Shown: one piece after another, positions 8,517-16,806 of the stretch
How positions within the stretch are numbered: the stretch's first letter is position 1
Layout of the letters: every line of letters begins with the position of its first letter
NCBI RefSeq assembly: GCF_019931755.1
Contig: NZ_CP082918.1
Coordinates: forward strand, 848,001-912,000
DNA length: 64,000 nucleotides
From: Sutcliffiella horikoshii
GTDB taxonomy: Bacteria > Bacillota > Bacilli > Bacillales > Bacillaceae_I
Direction of reading: 5' to 3'
Translations under genes and position numbers: made by a program
The notes under the pieces: generated by a model
What the model was told of the DNA's origin: nothing
The model's input: only the letters and a program-made list of their open reading frames with translations
Database searches by the model: none

Positions 8517-9101
8517 TTGAAAAAAAATATATCATTTCAATTTCCAATCGAAAAGCAAGATTACACCGAACTATTCCGGTATATGCCTTATTTTAAATCC
8601 ATTTTTAAGATGGCCACTGTGGGGAACTTGGTTGCACTCTTTTTATTTTGTGGTTACAACATTATTGCCAACCTGCAGATCGCACAAGATGGCACGCAAT
8701 TCCTTATTTTGAATATCGTTACCGTGGTAATTGGATTTGTCATGTACTATATCATTCTTTTCTTGATTCGTTTATTTTTCAGGAAAATTATTGAGAATAG
8801 AAGCAACAAACTCCATTCGTTATATTTTCAATCCAATAATACCTATCAGGTTGGGTTCGATCCCCGTTTTGATGCCTTTGTACTTGGTAAGGAAAAGAGA
8901 AAAATTCCTGCTGATGAATCCTTAACGGTCATTGAAACAGACCAGAATTTATTGTTTTATGTAGGCAAAGGAAAAGGGAAAGATGATAAGTTCTTAATTT
9001 CAAAAGCAGGTATTTCTCCCGACCATGCGCTAAAGCTTGAGCGCGTCACCAATATGTTACAAGAGAAGGGAATTGCCGTTCAAACAGCAAAACTAATCTA
9101 A
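8517..9101 (+). CDS. YcxB-like two-TM membrane protein
   Basis: The 194-residue protein begins with TTG after a perfect AGGAGGT. Residues about 35-90 form two hydrophobic segments, and the remainder is a cytoplasmic beta-rich domain with VGFDPRFDAFVLGKEK and a terminal helix. The layout (short N-terminus, two TM helices, C-terminal domain ending in a helix) resembles YcxB-like proteins, whose function is unknown. It may be co-transcribed with the YdcF-like gene. Confidence 0.6.
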   Translation: MKKNISFQFPIEKQDYTELFRYMPYFKSIFKMATVGNLVALFLFCGYNIIANLQIAQDGTQFLILNIVTVVIGFVMYYIILFLIRLFFRKIIENRSNKLHSLYFQSNNTYQVGFDPRFDAFVLGKEKRKIPADESLTVIETDQNLLFYVGKGKGKDDKFLISKAGISPDHALKLERVTNMLQEKGIAVQTAKLI

Positions 9102-9147
9102 TACTACCGGTTTTTAAAAATATCAGAAACCAATCTAGGCGTTTTTT

Positions 9148-9155
9148 CATACTAT
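9148..9155 (+). promoter_or_regulatory. Possible sporulation sigma -10 element before cwlJ
   Basis: CATACTAT lies 17 bases before the cwlJ-like start and fits the -10 consensus shared by sigma-E/K (CATA...T) or sigma-F/G (CATNNTA). No convincing -35 was found at standard spacing. Confidence 0.35.
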
Positions 9156-9172
9156 GGTGTTGAGGTGAAATT

Positions 9173-9610
9173 ATGGCTAGAGTTAAGTTTACGGATTCAG
9201 ATGTAGCGTTAGTGGCAAGGATGATGAGAGCAGAAGCAGAAGGTGAAGGCAAGCAGGGAATGCTTTATGTCGGCAATGTTATAACCAATCGTGCAGTAGC
9301 CGATTGTTTGGACTTCAAAGAAGTAAGAACCATTCCCCAAGTCATCTATCAAGTGCAGGGCGGAAATTATTCATTTGAAGCGGTTCAAAAGGGTAATTTA
9401 TTTTATAACAGAGCAAGGTCGGTTGAAAAAAACTTAGCTAGAAAGACGTTGACTTCTTGGAGAGAGCATCCAGCAAAATACGCATTATGGTATTTCAATC
9501 CATATGCACCATGTCCTCCAACATGGTATGACCAACCTTTTTCCGGCCAATTCAAGCAGCATTGTTATTACGAACCGATTGCGGGAACATGTGCTAGTGT
9601 ATATACGTGA
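9173..9610 (+). CDS. cwlJ: CwlJ-type spore cortex-lytic / cell wall hydrolase
   Basis: The 145-residue protein belongs to the SleB/CwlJ hydrolase_2 family, which degrades spore cortex peptidoglycan during germination. The N-terminal VARMMRAEAEGEG carries the likely catalytic Glu21. Further hallmarks are NVITNRAVADC, IPQVIYQVQGG and ALWYFNPYAPCPPTW. It lacks a signal peptide, like CwlJ, which is deposited in the spore coat by the mother cell, and unlike SleB. The start follows TGAGGTGA. It is monocistronic with its own terminator. No gerQ homologue is visible beside it, unlike B. subtilis. The assignment to CwlJ rather than another family paralogue is moderately sure. Confidence 0.85.
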   Translation: MARVKFTDSDVALVARMMRAEAEGEGKQGMLYVGNVITNRAVADCLDFKEVRTIPQVIYQVQGGNYSFEAVQKGNLFYNRARSVEKNLARKTLTSWREHPAKYALWYFNPYAPCPPTWYDQPFSGQFKQHCYYEPIAGTCASVYT

Positions 9611-9630
9611 ACAAAATATCATTACTTTTT

Positions 9631-9669
9631 AGGGGACTCTTTGGCAGATATGCGGAGTTCTCTTTTTTT
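9631..9669 (+). terminator. Intrinsic terminator after cwlJ
   Basis: AGGGGACTC pairs with GAGTTCTCT (allowing G-U) over a 14-base loop and is followed by seven Ts. Confidence 0.7.
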
Positions 9670-9752
9670 CAATTAGGAATTGATTTATTTCCTGTTATTG
9701 GGTTTTTGAAGTGAGAATGGTAGAATTATAGAGAGGTATTTATTGGAATGGG

Positions 9753-10511
9753 GTGTGGAATCTGACTATTAATTTCGGGTATGTGGAGAACATTATTGAG
9801 TTGCTTTGTATCCTTCTTGCTTGGGCGATAATTGCAGTGCTTGTTGTTCGTATTTATGTTAGGCAAGATGCAGAAGAACGTCCAAAATTATGGAAAATAC
9901 TTATAGCTGTTTTGTTGGGGTTATTTTCATTTACCTTCACTTTTATATTTTTTAATGAACCTCTTTCCATTGCGATTCTTCCCCTTGGAGTATGGATTTT
10001 GTATGGAATCTTAAAAAGAAAAGGACGTTGGGAAGCTTATCGAAAATATGCTTGGACGGGTTTTGGAGGAAACTTTATATTTTTGAGTACGGCTATACTA
10101 GCAATTGGGTTAGCTGCTGTGTTCTATCCAACTGATGAAGTGCGGACGTATCTAACAGATGTTTCGAAAGTGGAATTGTTGGTGACTCATCCATCTGGCG
10201 GAGAAGTGAAAATAAACGAAGAAAAGTTAGATGACTCCCTATCTACTTTTAAGTACGAGCGATCGAACGTCATTCAGTGGTTTGAAGAAATAAGAGAGCA
10301 GATTTGGCCAGAAGAAGAGAGTGAAGAGCCGGTTGACATTCAAGAGAAGTTTCCTTATTTGTTAACTGGAGTAAAATCAAAAACTGGTGACAAGATTCAA
10401 GTTTATGTGGAACAAGATGGTAAGGGATTGCTTGTTACAACGAAGAAAAATCAGCATTACTTTAAATCAAAGACAGCTTCCTTTTTAGAAAAAAGGGGGA
10501 ATGCTGAATGA
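9753..10511 (+). CDS. Unknown membrane protein, three TM helices plus exported domain
   Basis: The 252-residue protein starts with GTG. It has hydrophobic segments at about residues 12-33, 47-83 (two strongly hydrophobic stretches) and 103-122. A charged domain of about 130 residues rich in Glu and Lys follows. No family motif was recognised. It overlaps the next gene by 4 bp (ATGA), so the two are translationally coupled. It is first in a run of four same-strand genes that ends at the IS element. Function unknown. Confidence 0.6.
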   Translation: MWNLTINFGYVENIIELLCILLAWAIIAVLVVRIYVRQDAEERPKLWKILIAVLLGLFSFTFTFIFFNEPLSIAILPLGVWILYGILKRKGRWEAYRKYAWTGFGGNFIFLSTAILAIGLAAVFYPTDEVRTYLTDVSKVELLVTHPSGGEVKINEEKLDDSLSTFKYERSNVIQWFEEIREQIWPEEESEEPVDIQEKFPYLLTGVKSKTGDKIQVYVEQDGKGLLVTTKKNQHYFKSKTASFLEKRGNAE

Positions 10512-11224
10512 GGAAAAAAACAATCTTCCTGTTATTCTTTGTAATGGCAATAGTAGCAGGAGCTATCACTATGTACATAATGATGACACCGAAAGCATTT
10601 TATTCAGAAGAAGTAATCATTAAAAATATGGATTATCTAACTCAAGAGATGGAAGTTCTAGACGTTATTCAATTAGATGAGAAAACTTATTTCGTTCCGA
10701 TCTTATCAAATGGTGGTGAATCTTATGGATCTAGCATTTGGGTATGGAGTGGTTGGAAATGGGAATGTGTTGGTGCAACGAGCGCTTCGGACCCACAAAT
10801 AGTAGTTAATGAGGGAAACTCTTATATTTATTGGAATGTTCATCCTCAGGACGAGGTACGTGAATGGGAGTTTTATCTAACATCTGAACGGAATTATTCT
10901 GTGACGTCGGTAGGGGATGATAATCAGGTAGAGGTTTATTATCCAAAGATACAGATGAAACATTCTGTAGAGTTTGGAAAAGAAAGTTATGGTTATGTAG
11001 AAATGCCAAGTGAATGGAAAGATGTTATTGGATCCTTTGATTCTTTTCCAGCTGAAACGGGGTTCATCCCTTCCAGCCATTCGTATATGTATCAATGGCA
11101 GGCCTATAATGACGACGGAGAATCAATTCGCCTCGAGCATACGTTTCGCAACGGTGGAGGAGGATCCTATGGTGGGAATTATGTAATTCATATGCAACAG
11201 TTAAATCCTGAAAATTTGGAATAG
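10508..11224 (+). CDS. Unknown secreted or membrane-anchored protein
   Basis: The 238-residue protein has an N-terminal hydrophobic segment (residues about 5-27) and no lipobox, so it is anchored or secreted. The rest is beta-rich and Trp/Tyr-rich (SIWVWSGWKWECVG, YIYWNVHP), with a Gly-rich patch RNGGGGSYGGNYV near the end. It is coupled to the upstream membrane protein by ATGA, suggesting the two work together at the cell surface. Family not recognised. Confidence 0.6.
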   Translation: MRKKTIFLLFFVMAIVAGAITMYIMMTPKAFYSEEVIIKNMDYLTQEMEVLDVIQLDEKTYFVPILSNGGESYGSSIWVWSGWKWECVGATSASDPQIVVNEGNSYIYWNVHPQDEVREWEFYLTSERNYSVTSVGDDNQVEVYYPKIQMKHSVEFGKESYGYVEMPSEWKDVIGSFDSFPAETGFIPSSHSYMYQWQAYNDDGESIRLEHTFRNGGGGSYGGNYVIHMQQLNPENLE

Positions 11225-11260
11225 GGATGAAAGTATTAGTAAAGATTTGAGGTAATAGAA

Positions 11261-11857
11261 ATGTTTCAACAATCAAGCAAGCAATATTATATTTTGGTGT
11301 TTCTTTTATTTATTTCTGTTTTCTATGGGTTTCAAAAGCATGTGGAAGTAAATAAGCAACAAGAGTATTTAGTACCGCATCTCAAGGAAAGGGTATGGAA
11401 TCTTCAATCGGAGACCAATACTACTTCGGTTATCATGGGAACAGTGATGAGGGAAAATGAAATTCCATACGCGCAATGGGTTCAATTGAAGAATGGCTTC
11501 AAAGCAATAGAGGATACTAGCTATGAAATTGAAAAGCTGGCCAAAGCGATTTATCCACGGCATGCTGAGGAGTTACAGTTTGCGACTAGGACCAGTGCTA
11601 GTTTAATTGCAGGAGAGCTAAGATATTTGGAGGCAACCTTGCTGGAAGAGGACATGGATAGATTGGATACAGTCACTTTTCCAAAAGAAATGGAAGCGAC
11701 ACTCGTCCGCATTCATGAGACTGCAGCTGCGTGGAGCGAAGCAACAAATCCTTTTATAGGCTTGCCGAGCAATTTAATCGACCAAACAGATTGGGTAGAT
11801 ATGCTGAAAGAGATGGAAGATGATTCAATTGCGTATCAGGATGGTTATGGGGACTAA
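11261..11857 (+). CDS. Unknown single-pass membrane protein
   Basis: The 198-residue protein has one N-terminal TM helix (residues about 9-24) and a long alpha-helical extracytoplasmic part with many Glu and Ala, possibly coiled coil. No known domain was recognised. It follows the previous gene by 36 bp and precedes the Nudix gene by 23 bp, so it is probably in the same operon. The ribosome site is GAGGTAATAG. Confidence 0.55.
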   Translation: MFQQSSKQYYILVFLLFISVFYGFQKHVEVNKQQEYLVPHLKERVWNLQSETNTTSVIMGTVMRENEIPYAQWVQLKNGFKAIEDTSYEIEKLAKAIYPRHAEELQFATRTSASLIAGELRYLEATLLEEDMDRLDTVTFPKEMEATLVRIHETAAAWSEATNPFIGLPSNLIDQTDWVDMLKEMEDDSIAYQDGYGD

Positions 11858-11880
11858 CTAAATCAATTGTGGTGATAAAG

Positions 11881-12390
11881 TTGAAAAGAGTGGACGTTGC
11901 GTATGTATTATTATTAGATGAAGCACAAGAAAAAGTACTTTTGGTAAAGAACATTGGAGAAAATGAATCTTATTATACGCTGCCAGGTGGAGCGGTGGAG
12001 GAAGGAGAAACCCTTCCGGAAGCTGCTGTTCGTGAAGTGAAAGAAGAGACGGGCTTGGATGTAGAGGTATCTGGAATAGTCGCTGTTATGGAGGCATTCT
12101 TTGAGGTAAGAGGACATCATGCTATATTTTTTATTTTTGATGGGGAAGTTAAGGGTGGAGATATCAACATTTCAATGCTCGAGGAAATAGAGGAAGTTGC
12201 TTGGATGGAAGTAGAAGAGGCTGAACAGTGGTCTTCTGTCAAGAAAGTGGACAACTTTTTAGAGAGAATCTTCTTATGTTTTTCAATATTGGTACAGCTT
12301 TACTTTTTAAAAAAGCTATTTTCCTCGTATCTAGTTTGTATCTTGTATGAAAGATCCCAAATAGAGAATTCTCAGTGTCCCGCAACTTGA
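11881..12390 (+). CDS. Nudix hydrolase, 3' end altered by IS insertion
   Basis: The Nudix box is complete: GGAVEEGETLPEAAVREVKE followed by ETGL, near residues 36-59. The enzyme would hydrolyse a nucleoside diphosphate-X compound. The TTG at 11881 is preferred because GGTGAT lies just upstream; an in-frame GTG at 11869 lacks a site. The last roughly 45 residues are hydrophobic and unlike a Nudix fold, and the final five codons lie in the end of the adjacent IS3-family element. The gene therefore looks truncated and fused to IS sequence. The catalytic core could still fold, but activity is uncertain. Confidence 0.75.
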   Translation: MKRVDVAYVLLLDEAQEKVLLVKNIGENESYYTLPGGAVEEGETLPEAAVREVKEETGLDVEVSGIVAVMEAFFEVRGHHAIFFIFDGEVKGGDINISMLEEIEEVAWMEVEEAEQWSSVKKVDNFLERIFLCFSILVQLYFLKKLFSSYLVCILYERSQIENSQCPAT

Positions 12391-12493
12391 CATGGAGCCT
12401 CTGCGGGTATGACCTCGAGCCACAAAGCCACCTGGGTAGGAACCAGTGGCTCGCCAGGTAGGCTATCCTACCCGCCCCTCCATGTAAAGTTGC
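12382..12493. repeat. GC-rich nested palindrome at IS end
   Basis: GCAACTTGACATGGAG (12382-12397) pairs with CTCCATGTAAAGTTGC (12478-12493) at 15 of 16 positions. Nested inside are GCGGGTA/TACCCGC (12403/12469), CGAGCCAC/GTGGCTCG (12416/12446) and GGTAGG/CCTACC (12457/12467). The region is far richer in G+C than its surroundings and could form a multi-stem cruciform or RNA fold. It lies between the transposase stop and the probable IS end. Confidence 0.7.
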
Positions 12494-12509
12494 TAAGTGG
12501 GGTTACTCT

Positions 12510-13352
12510 TTATGCAGCTTCTTTATCTAGTACTTGTTTTTTCGTATTGCTTCGTTCGTATTCATTTGGTGATATATATCCTAGTTTAGAGTGACTTCTT
12601 CTTTCGTTATAAAAGCTCATAATATAGGTCCAAATTTCCTTCGTTGCTTCTTCTCGAGTTGCGAATTTTCTTCGATACACAAGCTCTTTTTTCAGAGTCG
12701 CAAAAAAGGACTCCATACATGCATTATCATAACAGTTTCCTTTTCGACTCATACTTATTTCCATGTTACATTCCTTCAAGCGTGCGATGTAATCACTGGA
12801 GGTATATTGGCTACCACGATCAGAATGGTGAATCAGGCCATAAGGAGGCTTTCTTTGATTTATAGCTCTGTTTAACGCTTGTAAAGGAAGCTCCTTTGTC
12901 ATGGTTTTGTTCAAACTCCAACCAACAATTTTTCTAGAAAACAGGTCCATTACTGTAGCCAAATACAACCATCCTTTTAACGTCCAAATGTAAGTGATAT
13001 CTGTTACCCACACTTGATTAGGCTTTTCTGGATTAAACTCGCGATTAAGTAGATTCGGATAAATTGGCTGATTATGGTTGGAATCTGTCGTAACCACAAA
13101 ACGTTGTTCCGGTATAGCACAAAGCCCCATTTCACGCATATATCTTCCGACGGTTTTCTCTGAAATCAGAAACCCATCTTTATACAATTCTCTCGTAATT
13201 CTAGGACTCCCATAGACTTCTTTATTCTGAAAGAATAGACCACGAATTTTTGCCATCATCCACGTTTTTCGTTTTTTTCTAGGGGACTCCTTTTTATTAA
13301 TCCACTTGTAGTACCCACTCTTGGATACATTTAATACCGTGCACATCTTCAC
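12510..13352 (-). CDS. IS3-family transposase OrfB (catalytic part)
   Basis: This DDE integrase-type domain catalyses transposition. Asp118 (WVTDITYIW), Asp178 (HHSDRGSQYTS) and Glu214 (NACMESFFATL) form the DD(35)E triad. An HTH_21 region with NVSKSGYYKW is at the N-terminus. Reading continues upstream in the -1 frame without a stop to the slippery site at 13427-13433 (residues HEKPEVIYRFIFQHRKEF), so the working protein is an OrfAB fusion. No internal stop is seen; the element appears intact. Confidence 0.93.
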   Translation of the reverse strand: MKMCTVLNVSKSGYYKWINKKESPRKKRKTWMMAKIRGLFFQNKEVYGSPRITRELYKDGFLISEKTVGRYMREMGLCAIPEQRFVVTTDSNHNQPIYPNLLNREFNPEKPNQVWVTDITYIWTLKGWLYLATVMDLFSRKIVGWSLNKTMTKELPLQALNRAINQRKPPYGLIHHSDRGSQYTSSDYIARLKECNMEISMSRKGNCYDNACMESFFATLKKELVYRRKFATREEATKEIWTYIMSFYNERRSHSKLGYISPNEYERSNTKKQVLDKEAA

Positions 13353-13393
13353 AATTCGAAACTCTTTCCGATGTTGAAAAATAAATCGGTAAA

Positions 13394-13681
13394 TTACTTC
13401 TGGCTTTTCATGAAGATGTGCGCCGCCTTTTTTATGATTTCATTTTCCTCTTTCAATTCGTTTATTTGATCCAATAGTTCTTTTTCACGTTTTTTAAACT
13501 CGCTAGGAGTAATGTAACTCTCCCCAGCTTGCGTTTTCTTTCGATAAATGCTAACCCAACGTGATATGTTCTTTGGTGACAAGTCCATTTCTTTACTAAT
13601 ATCTGTTGCTTTATTTCCCTCTTCTACTACTAGCTTGGCAATGTATTCCTTGAATTCAGGGTCATATCTTTTACTCATCAT
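13394..13681 (-). CDS. IS3-family transposase OrfA (helix-turn-helix)
   Basis: The 95-residue protein is an HTH_Tnp_1 DNA-binding module (KRYDPEFKEYIAKLV, then ATDISKEMDLSPKNISRW) followed by a leucine-rich coiled coil (KELLDQINELKEENEIIKKA). It overlaps the -1 extension of orfB, and ribosome slippage near its 3' end makes the fusion transposase. Confidence 0.92.
   Translation of the reverse strand: MMSKRYDPEFKEYIAKLVVEEGNKATDISKEMDLSPKNISRWVSIYRKKTQAGESYITPSEFKKREKELLDQINELKEENEIIKKAAHIFMKSQK
13427..13433 (-). promoter_or_regulatory. Programmed -1 frameshift heptamer
   Basis: A AAA AAG in the orfA frame (minus strand). After slippage the frame continues GGC GGC GCA CAT CTT CAT into orfB without a stop, as expected of IS3-family elements. 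Confidence 0.8.
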
Positions 13682-13745
13682 GACACGCTCCGTTCCAGAT
13701 ACTTGTTTTTACAAGTCTCTCCAAACCGTGTCTACTTTATAGTCT

Positions 13746-13965
13746 AGACCCACTAAACGCCTGAAGGGCTATGGAACCAGGTTGAATTGTCTAATAGAAG
13801 GGTTCTAAACGCCCGAAGCGCTGAGAAATCAGGTTGAATTGTCTAATAGAGGGGCTCTAAACGCCCGAAGCGCTAAGAAATCAGGTTGAATTGTCTAATA
13901 GAAGGGTTCTATACGCCCGAAGCGGCATGAAACCATGTTGAATTGTCTAATAGAAGTAGTTTCAA
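13746..13965. repeat. Tandem array B: 52-bp units next to the IS
   Basis: The motif GTTGAATTGTCTAATAGA recurs at 13781, 13833, 13885 and 13937, exactly 52 bp apart. A degenerate partial unit before the first is cut by the IS end. Each unit carries AACGCCCGAAG or a close variant (ACGCCTGAAG, TACGCCCGAAG) and a small AGAA..TTCT dyad. No coding potential is seen. The rest of this gap (to 14056) is an AT-rich leader for the next gene. Confidence 0.85.
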
Positions 13966-14056
13966 CACATTATTAAATAACAGAATATTAAATAAATGAA
14001 ACTTTTCATAAGAGTAATCGTATTAATATATATAAGATCAAAAGGGGGAGTATCAC

Positions 14057-14254
14057 ATGATCTGGTTATTTATCATCGTACCAATAGGGCTACTCGTCGG
14101 AATTACTATTTTTATGGATAAAAAGAATAAAGGAATGGGCCAAGCTCCGGATGTGAACAGAGGCAATCAAAATATTGAATCAGAAACAACTAGAAATCAA
14201 TTCAATCAGTTCAACAATCATGGTGGAGGAAACGATGGCGGGGGATCAAACTAA
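14057..14254 (+). CDS. Small membrane protein with Asn/Gly-rich tail
   Basis: The 65-residue protein starts at ATG after AAAGGGGGAG. Residues about 2-19 form one TM helix, followed by KKNK and an Asn/Gln/Gly-rich tail ending GGGNDGGGSN. Function unknown. Its 3' end overlaps the next gene by 20 bp, where the Gly codons double as the ribosome binding site GGTGGAGGA. Confidence 0.65.
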   Translation: MIWLFIIVPIGLLVGITIFMDKKNKGMGQAPDVNRGNQNIESETTRNQFNQFNNHGGGNDGGGSN

Positions 14255-14672
14255 GATGGATTACGCTATCCAAGCAAACCATCAAAACATGAAAATCTTG
14301 AAGGCTTCCAAAGATCGCTTTGGAAGCCATCTTAAGCTTGAGGTCACTTTTCCTGATGGAGTTATTGTCTTAAGGTGGGGACTAGATGATGTGGATTATC
14401 TAAGAGTTAGAAATATCGTCAAAAATAATTATTTTGATAGCTTAGAAGCAGGGTATCATTATGAGTTACTCCCTTATGTTGGAGTAAGCCTCGACAAACC
14501 CAACGGTAAACAAACATTCCTTGCGAACCTCCGTTGCGTACAGGGACAAAAGGCTGCAAGAATTGAATTTGAATGCTCAGAAAAGTTTGCTGGGAATATA
14601 GAGTGGTTTAAAAAGGATGTAAGGTGTATAAAAGATTTGGAACATCTGAAATGGGAGAAGTTTAAAGCATGA
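14235..14672 (+). CDS. Unknown soluble protein in three-gene cluster
   Basis: The 145-residue protein starts at ATG 14235, supported by GGAGGA nine bases upstream. It has no signal or TM. It contains LKLEVTFPDGVIVLRWGLDD and later VSLDKPNGKQTFLANLRC, a mixed alpha/beta composition. No family recognised. It overlaps the gene before by 20 bp and the gene after by 4 bp, so the three are tightly coupled. Confidence 0.6.
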   Translation: MAGDQTKMDYAIQANHQNMKILKASKDRFGSHLKLEVTFPDGVIVLRWGLDDVDYLRVRNIVKNNYFDSLEAGYHYELLPYVGVSLDKPNGKQTFLANLRCVQGQKAARIEFECSEKFAGNIEWFKKDVRCIKDLEHLKWEKFKA

Positions 14673-15040
14673 AACAACGAAGAATTTTGCTATTAGGATT
14701 AACGCTATTGATAGGAATAATAGTTTTTCAATTTATAGGAAATAAAGATATTCCGATGATAACAAATAGCCATACATTTGGTGTCTTCTATGTGGAGGAA
14801 AAAGACCATCATATAGAACCAGGAGAGTATATGGAGATGTGGGTTATCGGTTATAACGGAGCCGAGAAAGAAGAGAATAAAGAGTACTTCAAGGTATACA
14901 TTAAGGATGCTAATGTTTATAACCTTATTGAAGCAGAAGAAACCTATATGTTTTCCTTTTCTTCAACGGGAGACGATAGATACTATTTAGACCAAGTTTT
15001 CCCCGAAAATGGTACTCAGTTGACTGGAGAGGGAAGATAA
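14669..15040 (+). CDS. Unknown exported protein
   Basis: The 123-residue protein has an N-terminal hydrophobic segment (about residues 5-24), acting as signal or anchor, and a beta-rich domain with PGEYMEMWVIGYNG and SFSSTGDDRYYLDQVFPENG. It overlaps the preceding gene at ATGA. Small exported partner of the two genes before it; function unknown. Confidence 0.6.
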   Translation: MKQRRILLLGLTLLIGIIVFQFIGNKDIPMITNSHTFGVFYVEEKDHHIEPGEYMEMWVIGYNGAEKEENKEYFKVYIKDANVYNLIEAEETYMFSFSSTGDDRYYLDQVFPENGTQLTGEGR

Positions 15041-15134
15041 AAAGATTAGTAAAAGTAACGGCCCTTCTTTTGGCTTTTAAATGTGACAGTTATAAAGATT
15101 TACTTTATCAAAATCCTCATATAGTTACTGAGAT

Positions 15135-15161
15135 ATGCACGCGTATGTGTGCATTTTTTTA
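15135..15161 (+). terminator. Weak intrinsic terminator
   Basis: ATGCAC and GTGCAT form a 6-bp stem with an 8-base loop, followed by seven Ts. It would end the three-gene transcript before the germination operon. Confidence 0.5.
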
Positions 15162-15213
15162 TTTATTTTATGCACCTCACGACAAAGACCCCTTCTAAAT
15201 ACACCACTTTTCT

Positions 15214-15243
15214 CGAATAAAAAAAGTAATAAGTAAAATAATA
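15214..15243 (+). promoter_or_regulatory. Possible sigma-G promoter of the ger operon
   Basis: CGAATA (15214-15219), a 17-base spacer and AATAATA (15237-15243) match the forespore consensus GNATR / CATNNTA at most positions. GerA-type operons are known sigma-G targets. Identified by eye only. Confidence 0.35.
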
Positions 15244-15306
15244 CTCCGTAGTACAGTCAAACGTATTTAATCAGTCATAGACTTATACAAAAAATGAGGT
15301 AATTGT

Positions 15307-16791
15307 GTGTTTAATAAGAGACCTTCTCGGGGCAGCAAACAGATTCAATCAGTAATGAAGCCAAACTATGAAGATTATTTGAAAAAGAAAATCCAGGTGG
15401 ATGACTCAACCATTCCAAATGATCAAAAATCTTTTCAGGATATTATTAAACATGTTTTTGAAGATGTAGGTGATTTTCGCGTTAGGTATATTCCTAAAAA
15501 CGATGAATCGGGGGTGTATGTCTATTACATTTCCGGAATAACCGACGTAACTAAATTAGAAGAGCAACTACTACTCTCAGATGAATTGGAATTAGCGGTA
15601 TTAAAAGAAAACATTAGAAACTTTGATTACTATGAGGCGGATTCATGGAAGTCTTGTATCCAAGGGTGCTTGGAAGGTCATGTAGTCATTCACTTACCTG
15701 GGGAAGTACCTTTTTTAGTGAACTATGTGAAGAAAGAACAGAGAAACGTAACAGAACCCACAACGCAGTATCAAGTATATGGACCGAAAATCGGCTTTAT
15801 TGAAGATAGCAGAACAAATATTTCACTTATTCGTAAACTAATCAAGGACCCGAGGTTGAAATTAAAAGAATTCACCGTGGGAACGTTAAGTCACACCCAC
15901 GTTGGATTATTGTATTTAGATGAATATGTGGACCCTGATTTGTTGGAGTTGGTCACTAGTAGATTGGAAAATCTAACAATGGAGCAATTGACCGATGGCG
16001 GGGAGCTTGCAAAAAAAATAGTGGATCATCCCCTGTCCATTTTCCCACAAGTATATGAAACAGAGAGACCGGACTATACTTCCATTGCATTAGGACAGGG
16101 AAAAATTGTGCTAATCGTCGATAATTCCACCTTCAGTGTCGTACTGCCAGCGACCTTGTTTAACCTGATTGAAATAAGTCCAGACAACTACCGAATGGCA
16201 TTGGATAATTCTTTTATCCGTATACTAAGAATTGTGTCTATACTAGTAGCGACCATTCTTCCAGCTCTATACGTGTCTTTAGTTGGGTATCATCCAGAAC
16301 TGCTTCCAACCACACTCGCTTTAACGATCGCTGATTCCAGAAATAATATTCCATTTCCTATTTACTTGGAAGCGCTAATGATGATTTTTGCTTTGGATGT
16401 TTTAGTAGAAGCAAGTCTAAGGCTTCCTAGTTTTGTAGGTCAGACTATTGGTATTGTAGGGGGGCTTGTTGTAGGTCAGGCGGCTGTAGAAGCTGGCTTA
16501 GTTAGTACAACAATGATTATCGTTAGTGCCTCAACCGCTATTACATCGTTTACACTCCCAACTTGGCATCTAATTTCTTCATGGAGAATTTCAAGATATC
16601 TATTAATAATCATGTCTGCTTTATTAGGAATATTCGGCTTAACAATAGGTATAGCGTACCTTACATTACATCTTTGTAACCTTAGTTCTTTCGGAAAACC
16701 ATATTTATCTCCTGCAACCCCTTTTAATCCGAAAGAACTATTAAATATTTTTTCTAGATTAAGAAACAACCAATTTTCGAAGCCAAAGTGA
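15307..16791 (+). CDS. GerA-family spore germination protein, A subunit
   Basis: The 494-residue subunit starts with GTG after TGAGGT. The large cytosolic N-terminal domain (about 270 residues) contains FQDIIKHVFEDVGDFRVRYI and LSHTHVGLLYLDEYVDPDLL, followed by several TM helices with the family segment VSLVGYHPELLPTTLALTIA and a Pro-rich cytoplasmic tail. GerA-type A, B and C subunits form the inner-membrane germinant receptor (GerA, GerB and GerK are the B. subtilis examples). It is the first gene of the operon. The amino acid or sugar sensed cannot be predicted. Confidence 0.93.
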   Translation: MFNKRPSRGSKQIQSVMKPNYEDYLKKKIQVDDSTIPNDQKSFQDIIKHVFEDVGDFRVRYIPKNDESGVYVYYISGITDVTKLEEQLLLSDELELAVLKENIRNFDYYEADSWKSCIQGCLEGHVVIHLPGEVPFLVNYVKKEQRNVTEPTTQYQVYGPKIGFIEDSRTNISLIRKLIKDPRLKLKEFTVGTLSHTHVGLLYLDEYVDPDLLELVTSRLENLTMEQLTDGGELAKKIVDHPLSIFPQVYETERPDYTSIALGQGKIVLIVDNSTFSVVLPATLFNLIEISPDNYRMALDNSFIRILRIVSILVATILPALYVSLVGYHPELLPTTLALTIADSRNNIPFPIYLEALMMIFALDVLVEASLRLPSFVGQTIGIVGGLVVGQAAVEAGLVSTTMIIVSASTAITSFTLPTWHLISSWRISRYLLIIMSALLGIFGLTIGIAYLTLHLCNLSSFGKPYLSPATPFNPKELLNIFSRLRNNQFSKPK

Positions 16792-16806
16792 AAGGAGGAG
16801 GAAGCT

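Larger units (their letters stand above)
12376..13745 (-). mobile_element. IS3-family insertion sequence (approximate ends)
   Basis: The element contains orfA and orfB on the minus strand with a programmed -1 frameshift signal. Imperfect terminal repeats are suggested by CAACTTGACATGG near 12383-12395 and its partner AAAGTAGACACGG (minus strand) ending near 13724-13740. No clear target duplication was found, so the ends are uncertain by several tens of bases; a TGTAAAGTTGC motif at 12484 is an alternative left end. It interrupts the 3' end of the Nudix gene on one side and abuts a 52-bp repeat array on the other. Confidence 0.8.
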
